Assembly: GCA_903885855.1 (NCBI GenBank)
Contig: CAISKG010000609.1
Location: 1-46,659, forward strand
Reading direction: 5' to 3'
DNA: 46,659 nt
Source: an uncultured Planctomycetaceae bacterium
Lineage (GTDB): Bacteria > Planctomycetota > Planctomycetia > Pirellulales > UBA1268
The notes under the pieces were generated by a model that made no database searches, was not told where the DNA came from, and saw nothing but the letters and a program-made list of their open reading frames with translations. The translations under genes and the position numbers were made by a program. Shown here one piece after another: positions 31,718 to 41,529 of the stretch (positions are counted from its first letter, which is position 1; each line of letters opens with the position of its first letter).

Positions 31718-32095
31718 ATGTCGAAGGTAGCCAAGACCAAGAAGAAGAGCGTGTCGGCGGGGATCGCCTACATCACCGCCAGCTTCAACAACACCACCGT
31801 CACCATCACCGACACCAAGGGCGACACCCTCTGTTGGGCCAGCGGCGGCACGTGCGGCTTCAAGGGGAGCCGCAAGGGGACGCCGTTCGCCGGCCAGTGT
31901 GCCGCCCAGCAGGCGGCCGAGAAGGCGGCGAAGTTCGGCGTCAAGGATCTCGAGGTCCGCGTCCGCGGCCCGGGCGGCGGCCGCGAGAGCGCGATCACCG
32001 CCCTGCAGGCCGCTGGCATGAACGTCAAGAGCATCGAGGACATCACCCCGCTGCCGCACAACGGCTGCCGTCCGCCGAAGAAGCGCCGCGTCTGA
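31718..32095 (+). CDS. rpsK: 30S ribosomal protein S11
   Basis: The 125-aa protein has a Lys-rich N-terminus, then AYITASFNNTTVTITDTKGD, WASGGTCGFKGSRKGTPF, VRVRGPGGGRESAITAL and the terminal ITPLPHNGCRPPKKRRV, all diagnostic. S11 lines the platform near the E site and the Shine-Dalgarno duplex. The 87-nt spacer upstream contains GCGGCCG/CGGCCGC (31650-31669), a 7-bp hairpin. AAAGCAGGATTC precedes the start. Confidence 0.97.
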   Translation: MSKVAKTKKKSVSAGIAYITASFNNTTVTITDTKGDTLCWASGGTCGFKGSRKGTPFAGQCAAQQAAEKAAKFGVKDLEVRVRGPGGGRESAITALQAAGMNVKSIEDITPLPHNGCRPPKKRRV

Positions 32096-32188
32096 TCCCC
32101 CCCCGGCCCCGCCGGACCCCGTCCACCCACCGAACCCCCTCCGTGCCCGCGGGCGCGGGGAGCCACCCGAGAACGAGAACCGGAATCC

Positions 32189-32815
32189 ATGGGACGCATC
32201 ACCGGACCTGTCTGCCGCCTCTGCCGTCGCGACGGCCTCAAACTGTTCCTCAAGGGCAGCCGGTGCGACACCGGCAAGTGCGCCTTCGAGCGGCGCAGCA
32301 CCCCGCCGGGCATGGTGCAGAAGCGGCGTGGCAAGCCGACGGAGTACGGCATCCATCTGCGCGAGAAGCAGAAGGTGAAGCACTTCTACGGCGTCCTCGA
32401 GCGGCAGTTCCGCACCTACTTCGCCCGCGCCGAGCGCGGCAAGGGGAACACCGGCGAGACGCTGATGTCGCTCCTCGAGCGGCGCCTCGACAACATCATC
32501 CACCGCGTCGGATTCGCCACCTCCCGGGCCGCCGCGCGGCAGATGGTGCTTCACGGCCACATCACGATCAACGGCCGCCGCGTCGACGTGCCGAGTTATC
32601 TCGTGCGGGCCGGCGACCTGATCCGCGTCAAGAACCGCACCAAGAGCCTCCAGCTCGTTCACGCCGCGATGTCGTCGCACCGGCGCGAGGTTCCCGACTT
32701 CCTGTCGCGTTCCGACGCCGGCGTGCCGGAGGTGCGGGTCGACCGTCTTCCCTCCGCCGACGACGTCTCGATCCCGGTGCAGGCGAACCTGATCATCGAG
32801 TTGTGCTCGAAGTGA
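32189..32815 (+). CDS. rpsD: 30S ribosomal protein S4
   Basis: The 208-aa protein has a zinc-type N-terminus with CRLC and CDTGKC cysteines (Cys9, 12, 26, 31), the S4 region KPTEYGIHLREKQKVKHFYG and the RNA-binding S4 domain LLERRLDNIIHRVGFATSRA with HGHITINGRRVDVPSYLV. S4 nucleates 30S assembly and represses the alpha operon in E. coli. It is followed by a 142-bp pyrimidine-rich gap before rpoA. Confidence 0.97.
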   Translation: MGRITGPVCRLCRRDGLKLFLKGSRCDTGKCAFERRSTPPGMVQKRRGKPTEYGIHLREKQKVKHFYGVLERQFRTYFARAERGKGNTGETLMSLLERRLDNIIHRVGFATSRAAARQMVLHGHITINGRRVDVPSYLVRAGDLIRVKNRTKSLQLVHAAMSSHRREVPDFLSRSDAGVPEVRVDRLPSADDVSIPVQANLIIELCSK

Positions 32816-32831
32816 CGGTGCGACTGCCGCC

Positions 32832-32890
32832 CTCCGCTCCTCCGCTTTCGCTTTCGCCTCCGCTTTCGCCTCCGCCTCCGCTTCCGCCCC
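32832..32890 (+). repeat. Hexamer-period pyrimidine/CG repeat upstream of rpoA
   Basis: An almost pure YYYYCG array built from CCTCCG, CTTTCG and CTTCCG units occupies the gap between rpsD and rpoA and ends about 68 nt before the rpoA start. It has no gene on either strand that resembles a protein. Its simple composition makes it slippage-prone. Confidence 0.6.
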
Positions 32891-32957
32891 TCCCGCACGA
32901 ACTGCTCCCCGGCGCCGCGTCGCGATCCGCCGCCGGGCCCAACGCAAGGAGACTCGC

Positions 32958-33938
32958 ATGCACATCCGCTGGCGTGGACTCGAACTCCCGGGCTCGGTGA
33001 CGACCGACGCCAAGTCGCTCACGTCGACGTACGGCAAGTTCGTGGCGGAGCCGTTCGAGCGCGGCTTCGGCACCACCGTGGGCAACAGCCTGCGCCGCGT
33101 CCTGCTGTCGAGCCTCGAGGGCAGTGCCGTCACCCAGATCAAGGTCGGCAGCGCGCTGCACGAGTTCACCACGATCCAAGGGGTGCAGGAGGACGTCACC
33201 GACATCGTGCTGGCCGTGAAGAGCCTGGTGGTGAAGAACCACAGCGATTCGACGCGCGTGATCCGCGTGGAGAAGAGCACCAAGGGCCCCGTCACCGGCG
33301 CCGACATCCAGACCGACGAAGCCGTCGAGGTGGTCAACAAGGATCTCGTCCTGGCCACGCTCACCGACGACGTGCCCTTCGAGCTGGAGATGGTGGTCGA
33401 GAACGGCCGCGGCTACGTTCCGGCCAGCGAGCACAGCCCCGACGCCCAGGAAATCGGCATCATCCCGGTGGATGCGGTGTTCAGCCCGGTGACCCGCGTC
33501 CGCTACGAGGTCGAGGAGACCCGCGTCGGCCAGAAGACGAACTACGACAAGCTGACGATGGAGATTTGGACCGACGGCACCGTGACGCCCGAGATGGCGC
33601 TCGTGGAAGCGGCCAAGATTCTCCGCAAGCACCTCAATCCCTTCGTCGGGTACACGCAGCAGGGCCCGGCCGTCAGCCTGCCCCCGGTCATCGACTGGAC
33701 CAAGCTCAAGCCGGGCCGCGATACGGTCCTGGGCTGGGATGTCCAGCAGCTGGAGTTGTCGGTGCGCGCCCAGAACTGCCTCGTGGCCGCGGGGATTCGC
33801 AAGGTGTCCGACCTCGTGGCCCTCACCCGCGAGCAGGTGCTCGAGATGCGCAACGCCGGCGACCAGACGGCCGAGGAGATCGAGGCCAAGCTCGCCGAAC
33901 ACGACCTCAAACTGGGGATGTCGCCGGTGGAGGCCTGA
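32958..33938 (+). CDS. rpoA: DNA-directed RNA polymerase subunit alpha
   Basis: The 326-aa protein has an alpha-NTD (YGKFVAEPFERGFGTTVGNS, LRRVLLSSLEG) that dimerises and assembles beta and beta', a linker, and an alpha-CTD from about residue 262 (LELSVRAQNCLVAAGIRKVS). The alpha-CTD keeps Arg270, Asn273 and Cys274, equivalents of E. coli R265/N268/C269. The NLGKKS loop that contacts UP-element DNA is replaced by NAGDQT (299-304). The start is ATG 32958 behind AAGGAG. Confidence 0.97.
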   Translation: MHIRWRGLELPGSVTTDAKSLTSTYGKFVAEPFERGFGTTVGNSLRRVLLSSLEGSAVTQIKVGSALHEFTTIQGVQEDVTDIVLAVKSLVVKNHSDSTRVIRVEKSTKGPVTGADIQTDEAVEVVNKDLVLATLTDDVPFELEMVVENGRGYVPASEHSPDAQEIGIIPVDAVFSPVTRVRYEVEETRVGQKTNYDKLTMEIWTDGTVTPEMALVEAAKILRKHLNPFVGYTQQGPAVSLPPVIDWTKLKPGRDTVLGWDVQQLELSVRAQNCLVAAGIRKVSDLVALTREQVLEMRNAGDQTAEEIEAKLAEHDLKLGMSPVEA

Positions 33939-33998
33939 TCGCCCCCCCGCCACCGTCCCCGTCCCCGCCGCTTTCGTCCATTTCCGAGGATCATTTCC

Positions 33999-34592
33999 AT
34001 GCGTCATCGTCGCAAAGGCCGCGTGCTCGGCCGCAGCCCCGCCCACCAGAGGGCTCTCCTGCGCAATCTCGCCGCCGCCTTGATGCTCACCGAACGCGAC
34101 ACCGAGGCCGACGAGCCGGGCGCGCCGAAGGTCGCGGGGCGGATCATCACGACGGTGGCCAAGGCGAAGGAGGTGCGGCCCCTCGTGGAACGCTGCATCA
34201 CGATCGCCAAGCGCGGCTTGGCCTCGGCCGAGAAGGCCAAGCCCTTCGCCTCGACCGCGGCGCGCGATTCCGACGCCTGGAAGCGGTGGCGCGAGAGCGA
34301 GCAGTGGCGGCAGTGGGCGCAGGCGGTGGCGCCGGCCGTGACCGCCCGTCGGCGCGTGATCCGGCTGCTGGGCGACAAGAAGGCGGCCCGGATCGTCTTC
34401 GAGAAGATCGCCCCCCGATTCGCCGACCGTCCCGGTGGCTACACCCGGATCTTCAAGCTCGCCACGCCCCGGTTGGGCGACGCCGGTCCGCGGGCCGTGC
34501 TGGAATTCGTCGGGAGCGGCCCGCGGGTGGAAGGGGGCTCCGCCCCCAAGGTCCAGGCCCGTCGCCCCTCCCGCGGGGCGGGGACGACCTGA
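33999..34592 (+). CDS. rplQ: 50S ribosomal protein L17, with large insertions
   Basis: The N-terminal MRHRRKGRVLGRSPAHQRAL and the C-terminal APRFADRPGGYTRIFKLATP plus AVLEFV identify L17. The protein is 197 aa against ~120-130 in most bacteria. Extra segments appear at about residues 33-47 (acidic) and 73-112, the latter with a Trp-rich stretch (WKRWRESEQWRQWAQ), and there is a ~25-residue basic tail. L17 lies near the tunnel exit close to L22 and L32. It is last gene of the ribosomal cluster. Confidence 0.95.
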   Translation: MRHRRKGRVLGRSPAHQRALLRNLAAALMLTERDTEADEPGAPKVAGRIITTVAKAKEVRPLVERCITIAKRGLASAEKAKPFASTAARDSDAWKRWRESEQWRQWAQAVAPAVTARRRVIRLLGDKKAARIVFEKIAPRFADRPGGYTRIFKLATPRLGDAGPRAVLEFVGSGPRVEGGSAPKVQARRPSRGAGTT

Positions 34593-34680
34593 GCCGGGCG
34601 ATCCGGGCGGCCTGACGACGCCTCCGGGGGCGGGATCGCCCTCGGCGACCGGCCCGGCCCCGCCGCGTTCGTGCGCGGCG

Positions 34681-34710
34681 TTGGATCGGCGGCCCTTCCG
34701 CGTGTATGAT
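34681..34710 (+). promoter_or_regulatory. Promoter upstream of the DUF1549-type gene
   Basis: TTGGAT (34681-34686), 18 bp, TATGAT (34705-34710; 5 of 6 to TATAAT). It starts a ~165-nt leader to the gene at 34881. The 288-bp gap after rplQ holds this promoter and no gene. Confidence 0.6.
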
Positions 34711-34880
34711 TTCCGGCGAGCCCTCCGTCGGGCCGCCGTGAAGCGAGGGGCAACGCTCGCGGCGGACGTCGGCCGGTGCTTTCGCCGCCCCGCGCCACTC
34801 GGCTTTCGATCGCGCCGAGCCTGGGGAGGCGCGAGCCACGGTCCGGCGACACGCTCCGCGGCAGGAAGCCGGACAGACCG

Positions 34881-36623
34881 ATGCCAATCCCCACCTCGCT
34901 CGTTGCCCGCTGCCGCCGGATCGCCCTGGCGATCGCCGTGATCGGCCTGTCGGCCCCCGGCCTCGTTCCGGTGCCGGGCCTCTCCGCCACCGCCCGCGCG
35001 GCCGGCCCCAAGGACCGCGACGCCGACGATCACTTCGGCATCGCGCAGGTGAAGTTCATCAACGAGCAGATCTCGGCGGGGTGGGCCGACGCCAAGCTCA
35101 AGCCTTCCGACGCCGCCACCGATCAGGAATGGTGCCGGCGGGTGCATCTGGACATCATCGGCCGCATCCCCACGACGGCCGAGTTGGAGGCGTACGTCTC
35201 CGACAGCACGCCGTCGAAGCGCGCCGCACTGGTCGCGCGCCTGCTGGGCGACGATTACGTCGACGAGTACGCCCGCAACTGGGCCGACGTGTGGACCACC
35301 GTCCTCATCGGCCGCAGCACCGAGAACGACAACGTGAACCGCCCGGGGATGCGGCAGTGGCTGAAGCGTGCCTTCTCCAAGAACATGCCCTATGACCGGT
35401 TCGTGACGGAGTTGGTCACCGCCACGGGCGTCAACAAGGCGGGGGAGAAGGACTTCAACGGCGCGACCAACTTCCTCTCCGGCAAGCTCGAGGAGAACGG
35501 GATCCAGGCCACCGCGAAGACCGCCCAGGTGTTCCTCGGCCTGCAGGTGCAGTGCACGCAGTGCCACAACCACCCCTTCAACAAGGGCAAACAGAATCAG
35601 TTCTGGGAGCTCAACGCCTTCTTCCGCCAGGTGCGCTCGCTGAGGCGCTTCGAGGGCACGCGCGACGTGCAGGCGATCGAGATCGTCGACGAGGACTGGG
35701 CCGGCGAGGGGGGGGATGCGTCGCAGGCCGAGTTGTATTACGAGCTCCGCAACGGCCAGATGAAGATGGCCTTCCCGGTGTTCGTCGACGGCACGGCGGT
35801 CGACCCCAGCGGGTATCTGCCCGCGACCATGGAGGACGGCACCACCTACGGCGTCAACCGCCGCCGCGTGCTGTCGGAGCTGATCGTCGACAGCCCGCTG
35901 ATGCCCAAGGCCGCGGTGAACCGCGCCTGGAGCCACTTTTTCGGCTACGGTTTCACCCGGCCGGTGGACGACCTCGGCGACCACAACGCCCCGTCGCACC
36001 CCGAGCTCCTCGACGGGCTCGCGGAGCGTTTCCGGGAGCAGAGTTTCGACGTCAAGGAACTGATCCGCTGGATCACGCTCTCGCGGGCCTACGCCCTCTC
36101 CAGCAAGGTCGGGAAGGGCAACGGCGTCGACGATCCCTCGATCGGCGAGAAGCCGCGCTTCTCCCACTTCTACCTGCGGCAGATGCGCCCCGAGGAGCTC
36201 TATCAGTCGCTCCTCACCGCCACCGCGGCCGACGAGGCCGAGGACAACGGCGAGAAGGCCGCACGCAAGAAGGACGAATGGCTCTCGCAGTTCATCATCG
36301 CCTTCGGCACCGACGAGGGGGACGAGGCGACCACGTTCAACGGTTCGATCCCGCAGGTCCTCATGATGTTCAACGGCGAGCTGATGAAGACCGCGACCTC
36401 GACCGGCAAGGGGGGCTTCCTCGACCGGATCGCCTCCTCGGGGCTGTCGAACCCGCAGAAAATCGACGCCCTCTATGCAGCCGCGCTGGCGCGGAAGCCG
36501 ACGAAGAAGGAGGTGGGGCTCGCCAACCAACTCCTCGTCGCACGCAAGGGGGATGCCGTCGGTGCCCTCCAGGACGTGTGGTGGGCCGTGCTCAATTCCA
36601 ACGAGTTCATCATCAACCACTGA
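34881..36623 (+). CDS. Secreted DUF1549/DUF1553-type protein (planctomycete PSCyt2/PSD1-like)
   Basis: The 580-aa protein has a signal peptide (basic MPIPTSLVARCRR, hydrophobic ALAIAVIGLSAPGLV, cleavage near ATARA-A). The first half resembles DUF1549 (EWCRRVHLDIIGRIPTTAEL; NWADVWTTVLIGRS; CTQCHNHPFNKGKQ with a heme-like CxxCH near residue 225). The second half resembles DUF1553 (NRAWSHFFGYGFTRPVDDLG, FRQ...ELIRWITLSRAYALSS). In planctomycetes these are paired with DUF1501 proteins and often located beside sulfatases; their biochemical role is not established. There is no N-terminal cytochrome domain here. The start is ATG 34881; two residues of the upstream frame are not needed. It forms a unit with the next gene (37 bp). 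Confidence 0.88.
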   Translation: MPIPTSLVARCRRIALAIAVIGLSAPGLVPVPGLSATARAAGPKDRDADDHFGIAQVKFINEQISAGWADAKLKPSDAATDQEWCRRVHLDIIGRIPTTAELEAYVSDSTPSKRAALVARLLGDDYVDEYARNWADVWTTVLIGRSTENDNVNRPGMRQWLKRAFSKNMPYDRFVTELVTATGVNKAGEKDFNGATNFLSGKLEENGIQATAKTAQVFLGLQVQCTQCHNHPFNKGKQNQFWELNAFFRQVRSLRRFEGTRDVQAIEIVDEDWAGEGGDASQAELYYELRNGQMKMAFPVFVDGTAVDPSGYLPATMEDGTTYGVNRRRVLSELIVDSPLMPKAAVNRAWSHFFGYGFTRPVDDLGDHNAPSHPELLDGLAERFREQSFDVKELIRWITLSRAYALSSKVGKGNGVDDPSIGEKPRFSHFYLRQMRPEELYQSLLTATAADEAEDNGEKAARKKDEWLSQFIIAFGTDEGDEATTFNGSIPQVLMMFNGELMKTATSTGKGGFLDRIASSGLSNPQKIDALYAAALARKPTKKEVGLANQLLVARKGDAVGALQDVWWAVLNSNEFIINH

Positions 36624-36660
36624 CCGGGTGACCGGCCTTTCCAGCACCGGAGGTTCTCCC

Positions 36661-37938
36661 ATGGCCCTGCCGCTTTTCACCGTCGACGGGATGAGCCGCC
36701 GGCATCTCATGAGCCACCTCGCGGGCGCCGCGGCGCTGGCCGGCCCGGCGACCGCCTTCACCAACTCGATCCTCGCCAACGCGGCCGACCTCAAGAAGCG
36801 GCACAAGGCGGCGATCCTGCTCTGGATGGGGGGCGGCCCGAGCACCATGGACATCTGGGATCTCAAGCCTGGGGCCTCGACCGGGGGGCCGTTCCGCCCC
36901 ATCTCCACCAGTGCCGACGGCATCCAGATCAGCGAGCACATGCCGCTGATGGCCAAGCAGATGCACCACATGGCGCTGGTCCGCTCGATGAGCACCCGCG
37001 AGGCCGACCACATGCGCGGCCGCTACTACATGCACACCGGCTACGTGCCCAATCCGAACGTCGAGCATCCCAGCTACGGCGCCGTGATCGCCCATGAGCT
37101 GGCCGACACGGTGCCCGACCTCGAGATCCCCCCCTTCGTCTCGGTGGGCGGCGGCAGCGTGGGCCCCGGTTTCCTCGGCATGACGTGGGCGCCGTTCGTG
37201 GTCGATTCCAACGGCAACGTGCGCAACCTCGACATGGGGATCGATCCCTCGCGGCTCTCGCAGCGGCTCGAGATGCTCGACGCGATCGAGGGCAAGTTCA
37301 TCGGCGAGAAGCGCGGCCCCTCGGCCGAGGATCACGCCAAGGTCCTCGACAAGACGATCAAGATCCTGCGCAGCGAGCAGATGGAGGCCTTCAAGGTCTC
37401 GAAGGAGCCGTCCGACGTGCAGGAGCGCTACGGCAACACCGGCTTCGGCCGCGGCTGCCTCATGGCGCGCCGGCTGGTGGAGCAGGGGGTGCCGTTCGTG
37501 GAGGTCGACCTCGGCGGCTGGGACAACCACGCCGACATCTTCCGCACGCTCTCCGACAACAAGCTCCCCGAGCTCGACAAGGCGATGAGCGCGCTGATCG
37601 AGGATCTCTCCGAGCGCGGCATGCTCGACGACACCGCCGTGGTGTGGATGGGTGAATTCAGCCGGACGCCGAACATCAACGGCAACGGCGGCCGCGACCA
37701 TTGGGCCCGCAGCTGGACGGTGGCCGTCGGCGGGGCCGGATTCAAGCGTGGCGTGGTGGTCGGCGAGACGAGTTCCGACGGCAAGGAGGTGGTGACGGAG
37801 CCCTACTCCTCCCAGGACCTCATGGCCAGCGTGCTGAAGTCGCTGGGGATCTCCCTGGAGACGACCTTCACCGCCAAGAACGGCCGGCCGATGAAGATCG
37901 CCAACGCCGGCAAGGTGATCAAGGAGTTGTTCGCCTGA
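36661..37938 (+). CDS. DUF1501-family exported protein (Tat-type leader)
   Basis: The 425-aa protein begins with a Tat-like signal (MSRRHLMSHLAGAAALAGPA). The mature part has the DUF1501 features AAILLWMGGGPSTMDIWDLK, RSMSTREADHMRGRYYMHTG, FVEVDLGGWDNH and GEFSRTPNINGNGGRDHWA, an alkaline-phosphatase/sulfatase-like superfamily arrangement of Asp/His residues that may bind metal. It is likely folded before export. It lies directly after the DUF1549-type partner, the standard planctomycete pairing. GGAGG precedes ATG 36661. The substrate is unknown. Confidence 0.9.
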   Translation: MALPLFTVDGMSRRHLMSHLAGAAALAGPATAFTNSILANAADLKKRHKAAILLWMGGGPSTMDIWDLKPGASTGGPFRPISTSADGIQISEHMPLMAKQMHHMALVRSMSTREADHMRGRYYMHTGYVPNPNVEHPSYGAVIAHELADTVPDLEIPPFVSVGGGSVGPGFLGMTWAPFVVDSNGNVRNLDMGIDPSRLSQRLEMLDAIEGKFIGEKRGPSAEDHAKVLDKTIKILRSEQMEAFKVSKEPSDVQERYGNTGFGRGCLMARRLVEQGVPFVEVDLGGWDNHADIFRTLSDNKLPELDKAMSALIEDLSERGMLDDTAVVWMGEFSRTPNINGNGGRDHWARSWTVAVGGAGFKRGVVVGETSSDGKEVVTEPYSSQDLMASVLKSLGISLETTFTAKNGRPMKIANAGKVIKELFA

Positions 37939-37994
37939 GCGGCGAGCTCCCCGGGCACGAGGGGGGCGCTGCGGCGCCCCGCGCTGCCGGGGGC

Positions 37995-39383
37995 GTGGCG
38001 GCGCTCGAGGGGACGGTCCGTCCCGTCGTGCGCCTGGTGCTGCCGGTGCTCCTCGAGCAGGTGCTCGCGCTGTCGGTCGGATTCACCGACAAGTGGCTGG
38101 CCGGCAACCTCCTCGAGGGGCCCTCCTATCTGGCGGCGGTGGGACTGGCCGCCTACGCACTGGCGTTTCTCCCGGGGCTCTTCGCCCTCCCCGCCGTGGC
38201 GGCCACCGCGCTCGTCGCCCGCTGCGTGGGGGCAGGCGATCTGGCGGGCGCCCGCCGCGCCGCGGCCCAGGCGTTCCTGGTGGGCGTGCTGCTCACGGTG
38301 GCGCTGGGCGGGGTGGCGTGGGTGGCGGGGCCGCGACTGGTGCGCGGCATGGGACTGCCCGAGGAGAGTTCGGCCCTGGCGCTGGAATACCTGGCGATCG
38401 TCCTCCCCGCCCTGCCGGCGATGATGGTGATCGCCGTCGGCGTCGCGGTGCTGCGGGGCGCCGGCGACATGGTGGGCGGTCTGGTGTCGATGACGGTCGT
38501 CAACCTCGGCAACGCGGGGGCGAGCTTCGCCCTGGCCGCGGGGGCGTTCGGCCTGCCGCGGCTGGGATGGCAGGGGCTGGCCTGGGGCACGCTCGTCGGC
38601 TACTGCCTGGGCGCGGCCTGCATCATCGTCCTCGTCGTCCGGCGCGACGGCTTCCTCCGCCCCACCCTCGCCGACCTGCGCCCCGATCCCCGCTGGCAGC
38701 GGAGGATCGCCGCGGTCGGCCTCCCCGCGGCCGCGGACGTGCTCGGCAACGCCGTCTGCCATCTGTGGTTCCTGTCGATCGTCAACTCGCTCGGCGACGT
38801 CGACGCCGCCGCCCACTCGGTGGCGATCACGATCGAATCGCTGGCCTTCCTGCCCGGCAGCGCCTTCGGCATGGCCGCGGCGACGCTCTCCGGGCAATTC
38901 CTCGGGGCAGGGGAGGAACGCCGGGCCCGCCGCAGCGTCCTGCTGGCGGCGGTGGCCTGCGTGACGCTGATGTCGGCGATGGGAGGGGTGTTCCTGGCGG
39001 CCGCCGACCCCTTGGCGGAGTGGTTCGTGGGGGGGCCCGGAAAGCAGCCCGAGGTGGCCGCGCTCACGTCCCGGCTGGTGCGGATCGTGGCCTTCGCCCA
39101 GCCGCCGCTGGCGATGCTGATGGTGTTTTCCGGGGGCCTGCGCGGGGCGGGGATCACCCGGCCGCCGCTGGTGGTCAACTTCCTCGGGCTGATCCTCGTC
39201 CGCCTGCCGGCGGCGATGCTCCTGGCCTGGCCGGCCGTCGCGCTGCCGGGCGGCGGCGGCCTCCCGGGCTGGGGGCTCGGCGCGGTCGGCGCGTGGTACG
39301 CCATGGCCGCCGATCTCGCCTGCCGGGGGGTGGCGATGGCGGCGATCTTCCTCGGCGCGCGGTGGGCACGGGCGCGCGTCTGA
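37995..39383 (+). CDS. MATE-family efflux transporter
   Basis: The 462-aa integral membrane protein has about twelve hydrophobic segments in two homologous halves, each beginning with a loop/helix typical of MATE/NorM proteins (LPVLLEQVLALSVGFTDKWL ... GLPAAADVLGNAVCHLWFLS). It likely exports cationic drugs or metabolites using a Na+ or H+ gradient; the substrate is unknown. The start is GTG 37995 because no other start lies between it and the DUF1501 stop 57 nt upstream. Cotranscription with the preceding pair is possible but the functional link is unclear. Confidence 0.85.
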   Translation: MAALEGTVRPVVRLVLPVLLEQVLALSVGFTDKWLAGNLLEGPSYLAAVGLAAYALAFLPGLFALPAVAATALVARCVGAGDLAGARRAAAQAFLVGVLLTVALGGVAWVAGPRLVRGMGLPEESSALALEYLAIVLPALPAMMVIAVGVAVLRGAGDMVGGLVSMTVVNLGNAGASFALAAGAFGLPRLGWQGLAWGTLVGYCLGAACIIVLVVRRDGFLRPTLADLRPDPRWQRRIAAVGLPAAADVLGNAVCHLWFLSIVNSLGDVDAAAHSVAITIESLAFLPGSAFGMAAATLSGQFLGAGEERRARRSVLLAAVACVTLMSAMGGVFLAAADPLAEWFVGGPGKQPEVAALTSRLVRIVAFAQPPLAMLMVFSGGLRGAGITRPPLVVNFLGLILVRLPAAMLLAWPAVALPGGGGLPGWGLGAVGAWYAMAADLACRGVAMAAIFLGARWARARV

Positions 39384-39429
39384 CGCCGGTCGTCGGCCGG
39401 ATTGGCATGGTCGGACGACGCGGCGACGA

Positions 39430-39435
39430 TACACT
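39430..39435 (+). promoter_or_regulatory. -10-like TACACT before speA
   Basis: TACACT lies 62 nt before the speA start in the 114-bp gap. The nearest TTGGCA (39402-39407) is 22 bp upstream, too far for a good -35. Weak candidate. Confidence 0.25.
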
Positions 39436-39497
39436 CCACGCATGGGGACGGGCTCGCCTTCCGGCCGTCCGCCACGAGCCACCAGCGGAGCGCCTCC

Positions 39498-41420
<1,923 letters not shown>

Positions 41421-41494
41421 TCGACGGGGCCGGGAATCCCGCTCCGGGGGCCCGCGCGCCCGGGAATACCGGCCTCGCTCCCGGCCGGGGACGC

Positions 41495-41503
41495 TGCTAG
41501 AGT
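41495..41503 (+). promoter_or_regulatory. Extended -10 candidate before the secreted Pro-rich protein
   Basis: TGC-TAGAGT (41495-41503) resembles the map element TGC-TATAGT and lies 27 nt before the GTG start at 41530. No -35 is visible. Confidence 0.35.
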
Positions 41504-41529
41504 CCGGGCGATTCCCCGGAGCCCGCGCA

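Noticed and set aside
32793..37013. A 1406-aa open frame on the minus strand opposite rpoA, rplQ and the DUF1549 gene (and similar frames at 27627-30749 and 37803-41279)
   Set aside because: These mirror real genes on the plus strand; in ~70% GC DNA stops are rare in the antisense frame. Their products are His/Arg/Asp-rich without domains, and the plus-strand genes are unmistakable.
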